A DNA stretch of 37,872 nt from a virus (IMGVR_UViG_3300009431_000059:1-37872), one strand, 5' to 3'. Shown: positions 1-9,025, counted from the first letter of the stretch. Notes: generated from the sequence alone by a model not told the origin. Program-made: numbers and translations.

Positions 1-48
1 TGCTCCTTCTCCTTTTTCTGCAACAGCTCTTTTTAATTTGTATTTTCT
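1..48. repeat. Terminal direct repeat, left copy
   Basis: Bases 1-48 match bases 37825-37872 at 47 of 48 positions; base 38 is T here and C in the right copy. Both copies lie in the same reading frame of the tail-fibre gene, so joining them restores one uninterrupted ORF. The plainest reading is a circular or circularly permuted genome whose assembly ends overlap. The one mismatch (Lys versus Arg codon) suggests either population variation or an error. Confidence 0.9.
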
Positions 49-1545
49 AATTAATCCCTTGCACTTTAAAGCAACTCTTTTTTCAATTTCATCTAATTCT
101 TCAATTTGCTCTTTTGCTCTTTCATCTGAAGAAACAATAGGGGAGTTGGTTAAGTATATATCTTTCCATTCCTGCCCTGAAGCACCTAGGTCATAAGCAG
201 AGCTACTGGACGGAAGGAAATCTGCTGCAAGCTCGGCAAGCCCTTCAACTGCTGAACCAATACCAATTTTGAATATTTTAGTTCCGCCTTTTTTTCCCAG
301 CGTAGCATAAGCTGTTGTTTCATCAACTGCTGAAGTAGCTCCAAGTTTAACTATATCCTCAACTGCTCCAGGGATGTTCCTATCTACTTCTATTTCATCA
401 CCAAATCTATGTCTACCTTTTCCAGTGTATATAGCAAAATCATTAGTTCCATTATCCATATTCTCAATATAAATACCATAATTGTTTGTTATTGCTCCTC
501 CACCAGAAACAGGTGGATCTCCTATATATACACCATAAGAATTAGTTACTGTGCCTCCTTCAATCAAAGCTTTCAGAAATGCACCATAGAGATGTGTCAT
601 TATACCAGAATTTTGATATTGTGGTATAAATTGGAATCCTGCATAATGATCTAAGTTATTTGATCCTTGAACTTTAACTCTACAATCATACGAATTATAT
701 GCAGTTGCAGCATTTTTATTGAATGTACTCGCATCAACAAAACAATGCGAGTTTCCTGCTCCCGACATTGATCTAGACACTAAAACTTGAGGATCATCAC
801 TTGTGTCACTATTTTCCCCAATGTGGATCGGAGCTAGAGGAGTTATGTTTTTATTTTGAAAATTAGATGCAAAATACCTGGAAAGGTTAGCCCATAAAGC
901 ACCTACCACAACACCTGTTCCATCATCTGCTGTTGCTAAAAATCTATGATGTGTCAATCCATCTTCTTTGTTTCTATAGCCTTTTATTTTTACAACATCA
1001 TCTTCAAGCAACCATGTTGCTGTTTGTAGCTGTGCTATAGTATCAAATGTAGTTCTATTTTCTTGAAATTTCTTTAATAAAAACTTACCGTTTGCATGAT
1101 CAAGATATCCAATATATTGAGAATTTGCTACTAAATCACCTGCGATTACATCTCTTTCAACCCCGTCACCTTCAATTTTTATTGTATATTCAACTGCATT
1201 GAATCTTAATAATACATTAGATCCAGAGTTTGTATTTGTTACATCTGGAATTAAGATAAATTGATATTCAAAAACTGTTACTGAGCTAGATCCAGTTATT
1301 GCAATATCATATTTTTCATCTAACCCCTCTATTGCTCTAATCCCTTGAATTTTATATAATCCATTTTTTTGAATATTATTAAAATATTCTGCTTTATTTT
1401 TAGTTCCTGCTTGTGTAACTGATCCGATAAATTCAATTTCTTTATTTTCTTCATTCCCTCCACCTACATCTCTAATCTCATATTTATTAGGTTCTGAAGT
1501 TAATTTATCAGAAAAATTTTGTATATTTCTAGTTTCTGGTGCCAT
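1..1545 (-). CDS. Tail fibre/receptor-binding protein with C-terminal S74 chaperone (N-terminal part)
   Basis: The ORF starts at ATG 1545-1543, overlapping the upstream stop as TAATG, and stays open to base 1; it continues at 37872 and ends at 37624, giving about 581 residues. The middle is beta-rich and Gly/Asn-rich, as in trimeric fibre shafts. At residues 473-478 the motif SDERAK has the Ser and Lys spaced as in the S74 intramolecular chaperone of endosialidases and phage fibres, where they form the self-cleavage dyad. Release would give a C-terminal chaperone of about 109 residues after trimer folding. It is the last gene of the late operon and lies just after the baseplate genes, the usual place for the host-recognition protein. 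The fibre assignment is firm; the ligand is unknown. Confidence 0.85.
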   Translation of the reverse strand, partial: MAPETRNIQNFSDKLTSEPNKYEIRDVGGGNEENKEIEFIGSVTQAGTKNKAEYFNNIQKNGLYKIQGIRAIEGLDEKYDIAITGSSSVTVFEYQFILIPDVTNTNSGSNVLLRFNAVEYTIKIEGDGVERDVIAGDLVANSQYIGYLDHANGKFLLKKFQENRTTFDTIAQLQTATWLLEDDVVKIKGYRNKEDGLTHHRFLATADDGTGVVVGALWANLSRYFASNFQNKNITPLAPIHIGENSDTSDDPQVLVSRSMSGAGNSHCFVDASTFNKNAATAYNSYDCRVKVQGSNNLDHYAGFQFIPQYQNSGIMTHLYGAFLKALIEGGTVTNSYGVYIGDPPVSGGGAITNNYGIYIENMDNGTNDFAIYTGKGRHRFGDEIEVDRNIPGAVEDIVKLGATSAVDETTAYATLGKKGGTKIFKIGIGSAVEGLAELAADFLPSSSSAYDLGASGQEWKDIYLTNSPIVSSDERAKEQIEELDEIEKRVALKCKGLIRKYKLKRAVAEKGEGA

Positions 1546-2207
1546 TATATCCCCTCCGGTACTATAAATTGATCCAATTCTTGCAATTCCCCTGTCGAAG
1601 AGTCATCGCTAGTATTTTGTTGTAATCTGAATTGGAAACCATCCCAAGGCTGTAAAACCATCTCTTTGTCATCATAAATCTCTGTAAATCCTGTACTGTC
1701 ATAATCTCCTGCTTGTTGATATACAGCCCAAACTTTTCTAAATCGGTTCCACTTTAATCTACACCCTGCAGAATATAGTTTATCCAGATCTCCAAGAAAA
1801 TCATCTGTTTCGTCGCCTGGATAGATTATGTCTAGCTCAAGAAAACCACTTTCTCCTGTATACTTCCAACCTTCTTTTACATTATCAGGATATTCACCCA
1901 AAATAGAATTTATTAAATGATAAAAATTATTTAAAGTTGGTACAAAATAAATACTTGAGTAAAAATATTTTAATCTTCTACGGTATTGGATGTCTGTCTG
2001 CCCTGTATCACGAGGGACATTGATATTAAATCCTATTCCGTCAAGGTCTGGTCCTTCTGCTATATCTATTACATGATTATTTTGCTTTGATTCTAGGAAA
2101 TTGTCAAAGTCATCATATAATTTACCCATAACATTGTAAAATTTTTCAACTTCAGATTGTTGCATAACAGCAGGTAATTTTGAAAACATAACATCTTTAT
2201 TACTCAT
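1545..2207 (-). CDS. Baseplate wedge / tail protein I-like
   Basis: A 220-residue protein directly after baseplate J and before the fibre, the position held by gpI/YmfQ-type tail proteins in contractile-tail phages, which link the wedge to the fibres. It has an N-terminal helical segment with an LDGIG-like turn near residue 55, a run of charged helices (QYRRRLKYFYSS), and a C-terminal part ending in an acidic tail. Its start overlaps the J stop by 4 bases. I rely on position and general pattern more than on a diagnostic motif. Confidence 0.6.
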   Translation of the reverse strand: MSNKDVMFSKLPAVMQQSEVEKFYNVMGKLYDDFDNFLESKQNNHVIDIAEGPDLDGIGFNINVPRDTGQTDIQYRRRLKYFYSSIYFVPTLNNFYHLINSILGEYPDNVKEGWKYTGESGFLELDIIYPGDETDDFLGDLDKLYSAGCRLKWNRFRKVWAVYQQAGDYDSTGFTEIYDDKEMVLQPWDGFQFRLQQNTSDDSSTGELQELDQFIVPEGI

Positions 2208-3307
2208 AATATCACCGCATTGGGTTTTTCAGTTGAACTTAGATCTATGCTTGTTAACCAAGTTAAATTACCTTCTTCTCTCATTTCTATAACTATGCTT
2301 GTTATTCCAGAAATATCGATTTGACTTTCTATATAATTTGATGCTAACCATGATGTTATACTTGCCCCTACTCCTGCATTATTTATATATTCTGAAAGTG
2401 CTGTTTCAAATCCAGTAGTATCAAAAATTCCTGTAACTGTATATTGCAATTCAATATTTATTGTAGTAGGTCTAGTAAAATATATATCTCTATCCTCTCC
2501 TTGTAAATCTTGAACTGTTACTATAGTATTACCAAATCTTTCTATCGCTGTATCTGTTTTTTCAAAGATTGTAGTCGCTATTTCTAAATCAACCCCACCA
2601 TCTACGATGCAATGTACTGAATGTGGTGGTAATCCATTTACAATAATTGCTTGGTCGTTTTCTTCTACTACAACACTTTCTACGCCGTCAAGCTCTATCA
2701 AAGCTCTATAAATACCGTCAATATTCCAATATCCTTTACCTGCTCTTCCTGCTAAGAATCTAGCTCTAAAAGCTGTATCTGTTTCTTGATCTTGTCCTCC
2801 TGCTGCATCCGCTGTATTTGATCCTGTATTTATTCCTGAAATAGGTGTTACTATTTCTGTTAAACTTCCTGCCATTATATTCCCATTTACACCTGCGTTT
2901 ACTGCTTCCATTTCTAGCTCTAATACACCAGATCCATCTACATTTCCACTTGTAATATTAATAAAAGCTATTCCGTTTAAATCTTCAACTTGTAAAGCTC
3001 CTATTGCTACAAATGTAGCAGGTGTTGAATCAATTGTTTTCCATGTACATGTAGCTTTTGAAGGTTGTTTTCTGATAAAATTATAGTTACTCAAAAATCT
3101 ATCAAGAAAAACTCCTTCTGCTGTATAAATATATTTGTTATCAATAAAATCTTGGACTTGATTATATTTATTGAAAAGCTCTACTAATAAAGGAAAACTA
3201 AATTTATACCAATTGCTTGATTCAGTTGTATCTACTTCTGATCCGAATTGTGTTTCCATTTCAGATCTCCAAGAATTCACTAAATCTTGAAAAGTTTCTA
3301 TAGCCAT
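2204..3307 (-). CDS. Baseplate protein J-like
   Basis: A 367-residue protein with the baseplate J pattern: an N-terminal helical part that mentions a membrane-distal linker, a repeated beta domain, then the signature around residues 145-180 (PISGINTGSNTADAAGG followed by QETDTAFRARF). J-like proteins form the wedge of contractile baseplates (P2 gpJ, Mu gp47) and trigger sheath contraction. The start ATG overlaps the stop of the gp25-like gene by one base, and its own stop overlaps the next gene by 4 bases, so the wedge genes are translationally coupled. Confidence 0.9.
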   Translation of the reverse strand: MAIETFQDLVNSWRSEMETQFGSEVDTTESSNWYKFSFPLLVELFNKYNQVQDFIDNKYIYTAEGVFLDRFLSNYNFIRKQPSKATCTWKTIDSTPATFVAIGALQVEDLNGIAFINITSGNVDGSGVLELEMEAVNAGVNGNIMAGSLTEIVTPISGINTGSNTADAAGGQDQETDTAFRARFLAGRAGKGYWNIDGIYRALIELDGVESVVVEENDQAIIVNGLPPHSVHCIVDGGVDLEIATTIFEKTDTAIERFGNTIVTVQDLQGEDRDIYFTRPTTINIELQYTVTGIFDTTGFETALSEYINNAGVGASITSWLASNYIESQIDISGITSIVIEMREEGNLTWLTSIDLSSTEKPNAVIL

Positions 3308-3705
3308 TATCCCACCCCAATTTTAAAGGTCTGACTTTCGTTTGACCATATTGTTTTGTATTCAAATTCTATTTTTATTTCTCTGTTTAATTTATTTTTT
3401 TCTACTTCCATCTTTGTTATTTTAGTTATATACTGTTTGTAATATTTCAAAATTTTACTTTTATAATGCTTTTTTATTTGCTGTTCTGTTGTATCTTCAT
3501 CAAGAATATATGTAAAATCTATTCCTTGATTTTGGTCAAAATCTAATTCTCCAGAAGTAATAGTTTCTCCGTTACCATTTTTGTGTGATATTCTTATGTT
3601 TAGAAATATTTCTAGCTGCTTTGTTAACGCTTCAGAGTCTTCTATGAATCCCAGATCGTTATTTATTAAATATAAATCACACTCATTGAATGCTATATCT
3701 TTCAT
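3307..3705 (-). CDS. Baseplate wedge protein, gp25/W-like
   Basis: A 132-residue protein between the spike and J genes, exactly where gp25/gpW-type wedge proteins sit. It begins with a short beta segment containing DLYLINNDLGFIED, typical of phage proteins that read out a gp25-like fold, and then EALTKQLEIFLNIRI, which resembles the gp25 helix that precedes an E/D-rich turn. The C-terminal half has beta strands with Lys/Glu. It would nucleate sheath attachment to the baseplate. Evidence is moderate, from position and local similarity. Confidence 0.6.
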   Translation of the reverse strand: MKDIAFNECDLYLINNDLGFIEDSEALTKQLEIFLNIRISHKNGNGETITSGELDFDQNQGIDFTYILDEDTTEQQIKKHYKSKILKYYKQYITKITKMEVEKNKLNREIKIEFEYKTIWSNESQTFKIGVG

Positions 3706-3714
3706 TTCTCACCT

Positions 3715-4215
3715 CTACGTTGGTGGATTAGTGTTTCCACTTCCTGGACTTCCAGTCCAAGTATAAAAATGTTTATGATCTTTGAAATTTATGCCATCGA
3801 TCTTAAGATTTCCAGTGATATTTACATCACCTGTAAATTCAAAATCAAACCCTACTGGGTTTTGTTCATTGTCTTTTTTTGTATGAATATTAAAAGGTAA
3901 TGCAAAAGCATTAGTTAAGTTGAAAGTTTCAGTGCTTAAAACTTGACCTTTTACACCTCTTGCGAGGTAATTACTGAGATCCATTTGAGTAAAAAAAACT
4001 GTCACAACATCTCCCACACTGCTTTTAAACTTTAAATTTGCAGACTTAGAACCCATGTAGCAAACGGGGACATCTGTTATTACAGGGAAATCAATATTAT
4101 CAAATACGATTGGCTTAATATCCGCATACATTCCGTTTAATTTTACTATCTCGCAAGGCAAAGATACTTTTATTTCATTGAAAAATAAATTTATAATTTT
4201 CTCTAAATCTGTCAT
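3715..4215 (-). CDS. Baseplate spike, Gp138 N-terminal (OB-fold) type
   Basis: A 166-residue protein with an N-terminal OB-like domain (residues about 15-100: segments GMYADIKPIV, PVITDVPVCYMGS, VGDVVTVFFTQMDL) as in the phi92 gp138 / short-tail-spike family. A beta-strand stretch (GDVNITGNLKIDGINF) and a C-terminal HKH segment with Pro/Gly-rich end follow, likely the membrane-piercing tip; the HKH motif could hold a metal ion as in related spikes. Neighbours (hub upstream, gp25 and J downstream) fit a minimal contractile baseplate. Confidence 0.75.
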   Translation of the reverse strand: MTDLEKIINLFFNEIKVSLPCEIVKLNGMYADIKPIVFDNIDFPVITDVPVCYMGSKSANLKFKSSVGDVVTVFFTQMDLSNYLARGVKGQVLSTETFNLTNAFALPFNIHTKKDNEQNPVGFDFEFTGDVNITGNLKIDGINFKDHKHFYTWTGSPGSGNTNPPT

Positions 4216-4218
4216 AAT

Positions 4219-4575
4219 TTACCCCTCGAAATACCCTTCAACTTTTTTCATCTTCAATCTCAAAGATGCTGTTTTGTAATCGTCAGGCAAAGTTTGCCAA
4301 TCATCTATTGCTTGTTCTATATCTGAGTTTTTTATATCACCAGGATCTTTTTCAATTTTCAAATACTGCTTAACAATGTTTTTTACTTGCTGATTATAAA
4401 TATAATTTGTTACTGGTGCCATTTCAGTCCTAACTATTTTTACGAGTATTTTTTCAACTTGCCCCGTCGCAACCATTCCCCAACTTAAAAAAATTGATAA
4501 CATTGCTACTATTGCTGTTGTATCTGTTGCAAATTTTGCTACTCTAGTATATCTATTTTCTCTATTTTCTGACAT
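4219..4575 (-). CDS. Small single-pass membrane protein in baseplate module (holin candidate)
   Basis: I choose ATG 4575 (118 residues) because GGAGG lies 7-8 bases upstream; longer starts would overlap the hub gene. One hydrophobic segment (residues about 17-40, rich in Ala/Ile/Leu/Trp) follows a basic N-terminus, and the rest is a charged helical cytoplasmic or periplasmic domain. A membrane protein amid baseplate genes is odd; it might be a holin, a holin partner or a membrane-docking factor. No family motif is recognised. Confidence 0.6.
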   Translation of the reverse strand: MSENRENRYTRVAKFATDTTAIVAMLSIFLSWGMVATGQVEKILVKIVRTEMAPVTNYIYNQQVKNIVKQYLKIEKDPGDIKNSDIEQAIDDWQTLPDDYKTASLRLKMKKVEGYFEG

Positions 4576-4577
4576 TT

Positions 4578-5363
4578 TTATACCTCCATAACTTTCACAA
4601 AATATTGACCTACCCAATTATCTAAATCAAGTTCAATAACTTTGCAGAAAGAATTCAAATTTTCTGTTTCTACTTTTATTACACTATTTTTTCTTATTTC
4701 TGGATTTGCTAAAGCTTCAATTACATAATCATAATCTTTTCCAGTTTCTTCAATTTGAAGCGGTGCTTTTAATAATCCTGCTCCAAACTTTATTATATAA
4801 GATGTTTCTTTAACTTCAATATCAGTATCATATATATATATGAAGTTCCCTTCTATTCTGATATTGATATTTGCTTGCTGAACAAGCTTTTTCATAATAT
4901 TAATGCCTTTTCCGTATGCTACGTATCCATTTTGTTGTAATATATCACTCTTGAGTTCTAATGTTTTTATTATGTATCCTAATTCATTTGCTATGTCTTG
5001 TATTATGAATGATGTTTTCTTGTTTTTGTAACTCTTTGAAATTTCAGAAAAACCATTAACATCAATTTCAATTATTTTTAATTTTGTAATCTCTGTAACG
5101 TCATCAGGAAAACTAACTGTCTTTGTATCAACTGTTCCATTTACTAGTGTTCCACCTATCTTATCAAATCCAAAATCAAAGATAGCTTGAGTTCCTTTTA
5201 GTATTTTATTCTGAAATTTTTTTGTTAAATTTGGTAGTGATATCTCTAAAAATGATGGGTTATTATCATTCTTATCTTGATATCTCCAATCAAATTCATA
5301 TTCTTCATTTGTAATTATTAAACCTGCTATTTGCAATTTTGCTGTACTAATTATTTTAGACAT
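4578..5363 (-). CDS. Baseplate hub protein (gp27 / late control D-like)
   Basis: Start taken at ATG 5363 (261 residues), which overlaps the stop of the plug gene; an alternative in-frame ATG at 5402 would add 13 residues inside the upstream gene. The protein has two beta-domains and a central Ile/Lys-rich helical part (SFIIQDIANELGY, then GKGINIMKKLVQQANINIRI) typical of hub proteins, which carry a LysM-like or helical insertion between barrel domains. It would form the ring joining tube and spike. Assignment by position and domain pattern. Confidence 0.65.
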   Translation of the reverse strand: MSKIISTAKLQIAGLIITNEEYEFDWRYQDKNDNNPSFLEISLPNLTKKFQNKILKGTQAIFDFGFDKIGGTLVNGTVDTKTVSFPDDVTEITKLKIIEIDVNGFSEISKSYKNKKTSFIIQDIANELGYIIKTLELKSDILQQNGYVAYGKGINIMKKLVQQANINIRIEGNFIYIYDTDIEVKETSYIIKFGAGLLKAPLQIEETGKDYDYVIEALANPEIRKNSVIKVETENLNSFCKVIELDLDNWVGQYFVKVMEV

Positions 5364-5742
5364 TGTTATCATCCCACAAGTTATAATCAAACTCCACTTC
5401 ATTTACTCCTCTGTCTTGCAATTTCAAAAAAACTGATTCAGAAATATTAGATAAATTTGGTTCTTTCTCTGATCCATCATCAGAGCTTGGAATTATATAT
5501 TTATCAGGAAAATTAGGATTCAAATTCCCTTGCAGATCTTCCATTACATTCCAGAAAAGAGGGAATCCAAATATCATTCTTTCAGAATCATGAATTAATT
5601 CCCCATTTTCTGTATAAAGATCAACAAAAAATCTATCAGCATTTTGATTATACCTAAACCCAAATTGAAAAGCACCATTGGAGAATTTTATTTTTGTCTT
5701 ATATGGTATTTTATCCTTTTTAATTTCTATTATCTCAGCCAT
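5356..5742 (-). CDS. Baseplate plug protein (Pam3 gp18-like)
   Basis: A 128-residue beta-rich protein. The segment FGFRYNQNADRFFVDLYTEN followed by GELI and GFPLFW matches the pattern of the small baseplate plug proteins (YN..DRWFFDLYD.NG..L) found next to Dit-like and hub genes in contractile phages of the cyanophage Pam3 type. It likely seals the hub pore before ejection. Neighbour order (Dit-like, plug, hub, spike, gp25, J) supports the call. Confidence 0.7.
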   Translation of the reverse strand: MAEIIEIKKDKIPYKTKIKFSNGAFQFGFRYNQNADRFFVDLYTENGELIHDSERMIFGFPLFWNVMEDLQGNLNPNFPDKYIIPSSDDGSEKEPNLSNISESVFLKLQDRGVNEVEFDYNLWDDNNV

Positions 5743-5744
5743 TT

Positions 5745-6248
5745 TTATTCCTCCAAAAGTGCCCTTTCTTCAATTTCTTGTGCAAATAATTCATTTATAA
5801 CATTATCCGATAACTCTTGTTCAGTTAGACTCTGAAAGCCTTCTATAGTTTCCTCTTGCAAGACTGGTATTTCTTCCTCTTTTATTTCTACTATTTTTTC
5901 AAATTCTACAGTAGTTATTTGCTTAAAAGTAATGTCAAAGCTTATATTATTATCATATCTGTCTGATTCACTAATATCAATTATTATTAGATTTTCGTAT
6001 TCTTGATCTTGTAGTAGTGTCACTAATCCTTTTTGTTCTGAAAGCTCTATCAATCTAATGAAATTTTCTTCTCTGTCATCTTTAGTCAAAGAGCAATTTA
6101 ATGTAAATTCGATTAATTCTTCTTTTACATGTCTTGCTATATCTGAAAACTCGGATGATTGCACTGACTCAGATGTAACAGTAAATTGCTTCCCTCTTGG
6201 AACAAAAGTACTATAATCTAACTTTATGTCATTTATAAAAGTATCCAT
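5745..6248 (-). CDS. Dit-like baseplate/tail protein
   Basis: The start is ATG 6248, overlapping the tape-measure stop as TGATG and preceded by AGGTGG; a TTG three bases upstream is less likely. The 167-residue product opens with beta strands (FVPRGKQFTVTSESVQ) and an amphipathic middle (ISFDITFKQI), a pattern seen in the Dit-like N-terminal domain of phages with Pam3-type baseplates, where it surrounds the hub. The C-terminal third is Glu-rich and probably flexible. Moderate confidence. Confidence 0.6.
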   Translation of the reverse strand: MDTFINDIKLDYSTFVPRGKQFTVTSESVQSSEFSDIARHVKEELIEFTLNCSLTKDDREENFIRLIELSEQKGLVTLLQDQEYENLIIIDISESDRYDNNISFDITFKQITTVEFEKIVEIKEEEIPVLQEETIEGFQSLTEQELSDNVINELFAQEIEERALLEE

Positions 6249-8065
6249 CAAGCACCACCTAGGGCTGCAAGAGTGTCATTATTGTAATCTTGAACTGCTT
6301 TGTTTGCTGCTTTCTCAACAGCTTTTCCAAGTTTTTTAGATTCAATATTATTGTTGACTGGAATAGTTATATTTACATTACTTGAACTTTTTTTATTATT
6401 AATATTATTAATTGTTTTATTTTCTAATCTAGAGTTTTGAGTTATAGAGCTATTGTCTTCTAGATTGTTTTCTTTATTTCCAAATCCAAATATTCCTTTT
6501 ACAAAAGAAGTTCCTTTTTGAACCAGATCTCTAAAAGGTTTGAATTTTTTATATAGCAAAGTCAACCCTGTTATCCCAATAGCAACCCATCCAAAAGGGT
6601 TTGTTAAATTAAGAAGAGTCAATGCAGCTGTAAGACCTCCACTGGTAAGTGTAGCAAAAGTAATACCACTTGATAGCAATGCAGTTTGTAAAGTTGCTGC
6701 TAGTGCTGTAGCCTTATAAGCTCCATACGCCGCTGTAACTCCCCATATGGCAGAAGTCAAGACATCCGCTGCAATAGAACCACTGTTTAGGAAGTTCAAA
6801 AACTTTGTTCCCACTAATATAGTTCCAGTTATTATTTTTGCACCTGCATCAATCGCAGGATTTAAGAAATCTCCGACTTCTATCGCTAAACCTTCAGTCG
6901 CTGATAATAAGCTTCTAATTGTTCCTCCGAGTCCAGATTCCATTATTTTTGCCATCATTTTAGATGTTTCAGTTGCCTTTCTCAACTCTTTATTATATTC
7001 AACTGTTTTTTCTGCACCTTCTGCAAGCAATACATTAACCGCTTTTTGTGCAAACTCTCCAAACACTTGTGCAGTAGTAAATTTTCTTTGTGTAGCTGTC
7101 ATGTGTGAAGTTGCTTTGTCAAAATCCATGATAACATCTTCTAATTGTCTGAAATTACCATTTGCGTCTGCTACTTTTACACCCATTCTTTCAAGTTGAT
7201 CTGCATTTTTTGCCATATCTCTAAGAGTTGCATTTAATGCTGTTCCTGCTGCTGATCCATTGTCAAAACCTGTTGATATAGCTGCAATTAGTGCAGTTGT
7301 ATCCTCTATATCAAATCCCATAGCATTAGCATTAGAGCCGACATTAAACAATGCGCTCGCTAGGAAATTCGCATCAGCTGCCGAACTTGCTTGAGCTTTT
7401 GCGATTACGTCTGAAACTCTTACTGATTGATCAGCTTCTAAGTTGAAAAGTCTTAAAGATTTAGATAATATCTCAGAAGACCTTCCCATGTCTAGTGTGG
7501 CAGCACTTGCAAGCCTTAAAACTGCTGGAGTTGCACTATATATTTCATTTACTTTAAATCCTGTTTGTGCTAAATTCGCCTGTGCTGTCCCAACCTCTCT
7601 TGCTGCAAAAGCTGTAGTAGAGCCTAATAGTTTAGCTTGTTTAACTAATACTGGGAATTGATCTTCACCTGCTTCTCCAACCAGAGATCGAACTCTCAAC
7701 ATAACATCTTCAAAACCTATGAAGGTTTGTGTTGCTTTTTTTACTCCTCCAATTACCGCTGCACCTATAGCTAGATTTTTGATTGTATTGACTAAGTCAC
7801 CTGCTTCTTGATCAGATTCTCTCAATTCATCATTTAGACTTTCGTTTTCATGCCTTGCACCTCTAAATCCGTCTCTTAATCTATCAGTTGCATTCGTAGC
7901 TCTTTGTATGCTTCTGCTGTTTGTTCTGTTTAGTTCAGTATTCAAACTTCTGTCAGCTTGCTGTGTAGCTCTTATTCCTGACCTCAATCTTGTTGTTGCT
8001 TGTTCTGTTGCTCTAATAGCTGTACCCCTAACGGTTGGCTGTATAACATATTGTAATCCTGCCAA
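6248..8065 (-). CDS. Tail tape measure protein
   Basis: About 605 residues from TTG 8065, chosen because AGGAGG lies 8 bases upstream; GTG 8074 is possible but sits only 3 bases from the Shine-Dalgarno. The N-terminal third is Arg/Gln-rich helical coil, followed by the TP901-type tape-measure core (FEDVMLRVRSLVG..., repeated small-residue helices) and then a hydrophobic Ala/Leu/Thr region (near residues 430-500) able to form the membrane channel. The C-terminus is Asn/Lys-rich. At about 1.5 angstrom per residue it predicts a short tail of roughly 90 nm. It follows the frameshifted chaperone pair as in most tailed phages. Confidence 0.9.
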   Translation of the reverse strand: MAGLQYVIQPTVRGTAIRATEQATTRLRSGIRATQQADRSLNTELNRTNSRSIQRATNATDRLRDGFRGARHENESLNDELRESDQEAGDLVNTIKNLAIGAAVIGGVKKATQTFIGFEDVMLRVRSLVGEAGEDQFPVLVKQAKLLGSTTAFAAREVGTAQANLAQTGFKVNEIYSATPAVLRLASAATLDMGRSSEILSKSLRLFNLEADQSVRVSDVIAKAQASSAADANFLASALFNVGSNANAMGFDIEDTTALIAAISTGFDNGSAAGTALNATLRDMAKNADQLERMGVKVADANGNFRQLEDVIMDFDKATSHMTATQRKFTTAQVFGEFAQKAVNVLLAEGAEKTVEYNKELRKATETSKMMAKIMESGLGGTIRSLLSATEGLAIEVGDFLNPAIDAGAKIITGTILVGTKFLNFLNSGSIAADVLTSAIWGVTAAYGAYKATALAATLQTALLSSGITFATLTSGGLTAALTLLNLTNPFGWVAIGITGLTLLYKKFKPFRDLVQKGTSFVKGIFGFGNKENNLEDNSSITQNSRLENKTINNINNKKSSSNVNITIPVNNNIESKKLGKAVEKAANKAVQDYNNDTLAALGGA

Positions 8066-8077
8066 AACACTCACCTC

Positions 8078-8577
8078 CTAACAGAATTTATTCGCGGCGA
8101 GAATGAATTCTTCGTACTCAAAATCAGAACAGTTTATTATATATTCTAATGAGACAGAATATCCAGACTGGGCAAGTTTGAAATATGTTTCCCATCTGCT
8201 CTGTCTCATCAGGAAATATTCTTTTGCTTCTTTTTTTGAGTTTTTTATTATCTCTTGATAGAAGGTTTGTGAAAATCCATTAATTCCGCAACTAAAATAT
8301 CTAGAGCCTCAGGGTCATTTTTGAAGAATATTTCTATTAATTGTGGGTAATTCCCTTCAAATCCTTCAATCGATATTCCTGATACACATTTTTCGAATAC
8401 AGTTCCAACAAAAATCAACAAAGCTGCAAACGGATCTTGCTTTGATTGCTCATTGAATTTTGTTACAGCTCTATAATATTCAAATTTGTTAGTGTGTGCC
8501 TTTAATGCGAATTCTCTTTTCTCTTCTTCACCTTTTGTATTTATCATATTTATTTTGCTTATATTTCCATCTCTCAT
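8078..8577 (-). CDS. Tail assembly chaperone, -1 frameshift product (GT-like)
   Basis: After the last codons of the 109-residue chaperone, the -1 frame is open from about 8300 to the TAG at 8078-8080 and encodes about 70 residues with native codon use (starting FSQTFYQEIIKNSKKEAKEY). It has no good start codon or ribosome site, while the shift window is bounded upstream by a TGA in the -1 frame (about 8316) and downstream by the 0-frame TAA at 8248. Slippage is most likely near the run GGATTTTC (about 8284-8292). This matches the lambda G/GT arrangement that recruits the tape measure to tube protein. The exact slip site is inferred. Confidence 0.7.
8248..8577 (-). CDS. Tail assembly chaperone (G-like)
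   Basis: A 109-residue protein between the tube and tape-measure genes, the position of lambda G and its analogues. It is helical and charged, with a C-terminal segment (DPEALDILVAELMDFHK). A second reading frame opens over its last codons and continues without an obvious start of its own, so the pair looks like a G/GT frameshift system (see the 8078-8577 entry). Confidence 0.75.
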   Translation of the reverse strand: MRDGNISKINMINTKGEEEKREFALKAHTNKFEYYRAVTKFNEQSKQDPFAALLIFVGTVFEKCVSGISIEGFEGNYPQLIEIFFKNDPEALDILVAELMDFHKPSIKR

Positions 8578-8590
8578 TTAATTCTCCTTT

Positions 8591-9010
8591 CTAGTTTCCA
8601 GTATAATCCATGCTGTAGATTTCAAATGTAATTGTATCAGCATTTCTATCATTTGCAACATCTTTTGTGAAACACTCACTAGCTGAACCACCTTGCGGGA
8701 AAAACTCTGAGGAATCATCAACCCATTGTAAAAAATAAGGTGTTTTCTTGAATAATAAAGTTTCTCTTAGCCAAGTTTCACCAGGGCTTCCAACAGCAAC
8801 CTCTACTGATATTTTCCTTGCTTTATCTACTTTGTTTTTTACAACTCTTCCACCTCCGAAGCCAGGTTCAGAAATCTCTTCAGTATCACTGATGGGTTCA
8901 GAAATTATATTTTTTAAGTGTTCGCTCATTACTATCGCACCCAAATTTGGATGTTCACAAGCTACATTTTTTTTACTTTCATCTTTTGTGATATTTGTAA
9001 ATTGTCCCAT
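8591..9010 (-). CDS. Tail tube protein
   Basis: A 139-residue beta-rich protein directly after the sheath gene and before the tail chaperones, the canonical place for the tube of contractile tails. It contains a charged central loop (KNKVDKARKISVEVAVGS) and the strand TITFEIYSMDYTGN at the C-terminus, as in DUF3277-type phage tube proteins. A good ribosome site (GGAGG) precedes ATG 9010. Confidence 0.75.
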   Translation of the reverse strand: MGQFTNITKDESKKNVACEHPNLGAIVMSEHLKNIISEPISDTEEISEPGFGGGRVVKNKVDKARKISVEVAVGSPGETWLRETLLFKKTPYFLQWVDDSSEFFPQGGSASECFTKDVANDRNADTITFEIYSMDYTGN

Positions 9011-9025
9011 TTATAAATCGCCTCC

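Noticed and set aside
409-654. Plus-strand ORFs of 60-150 codons across 0.4-35.7 kb
   Set aside because: All lie opposite stronger minus-strand genes, lack ribosome sites and show poor codon use; they are shadows.
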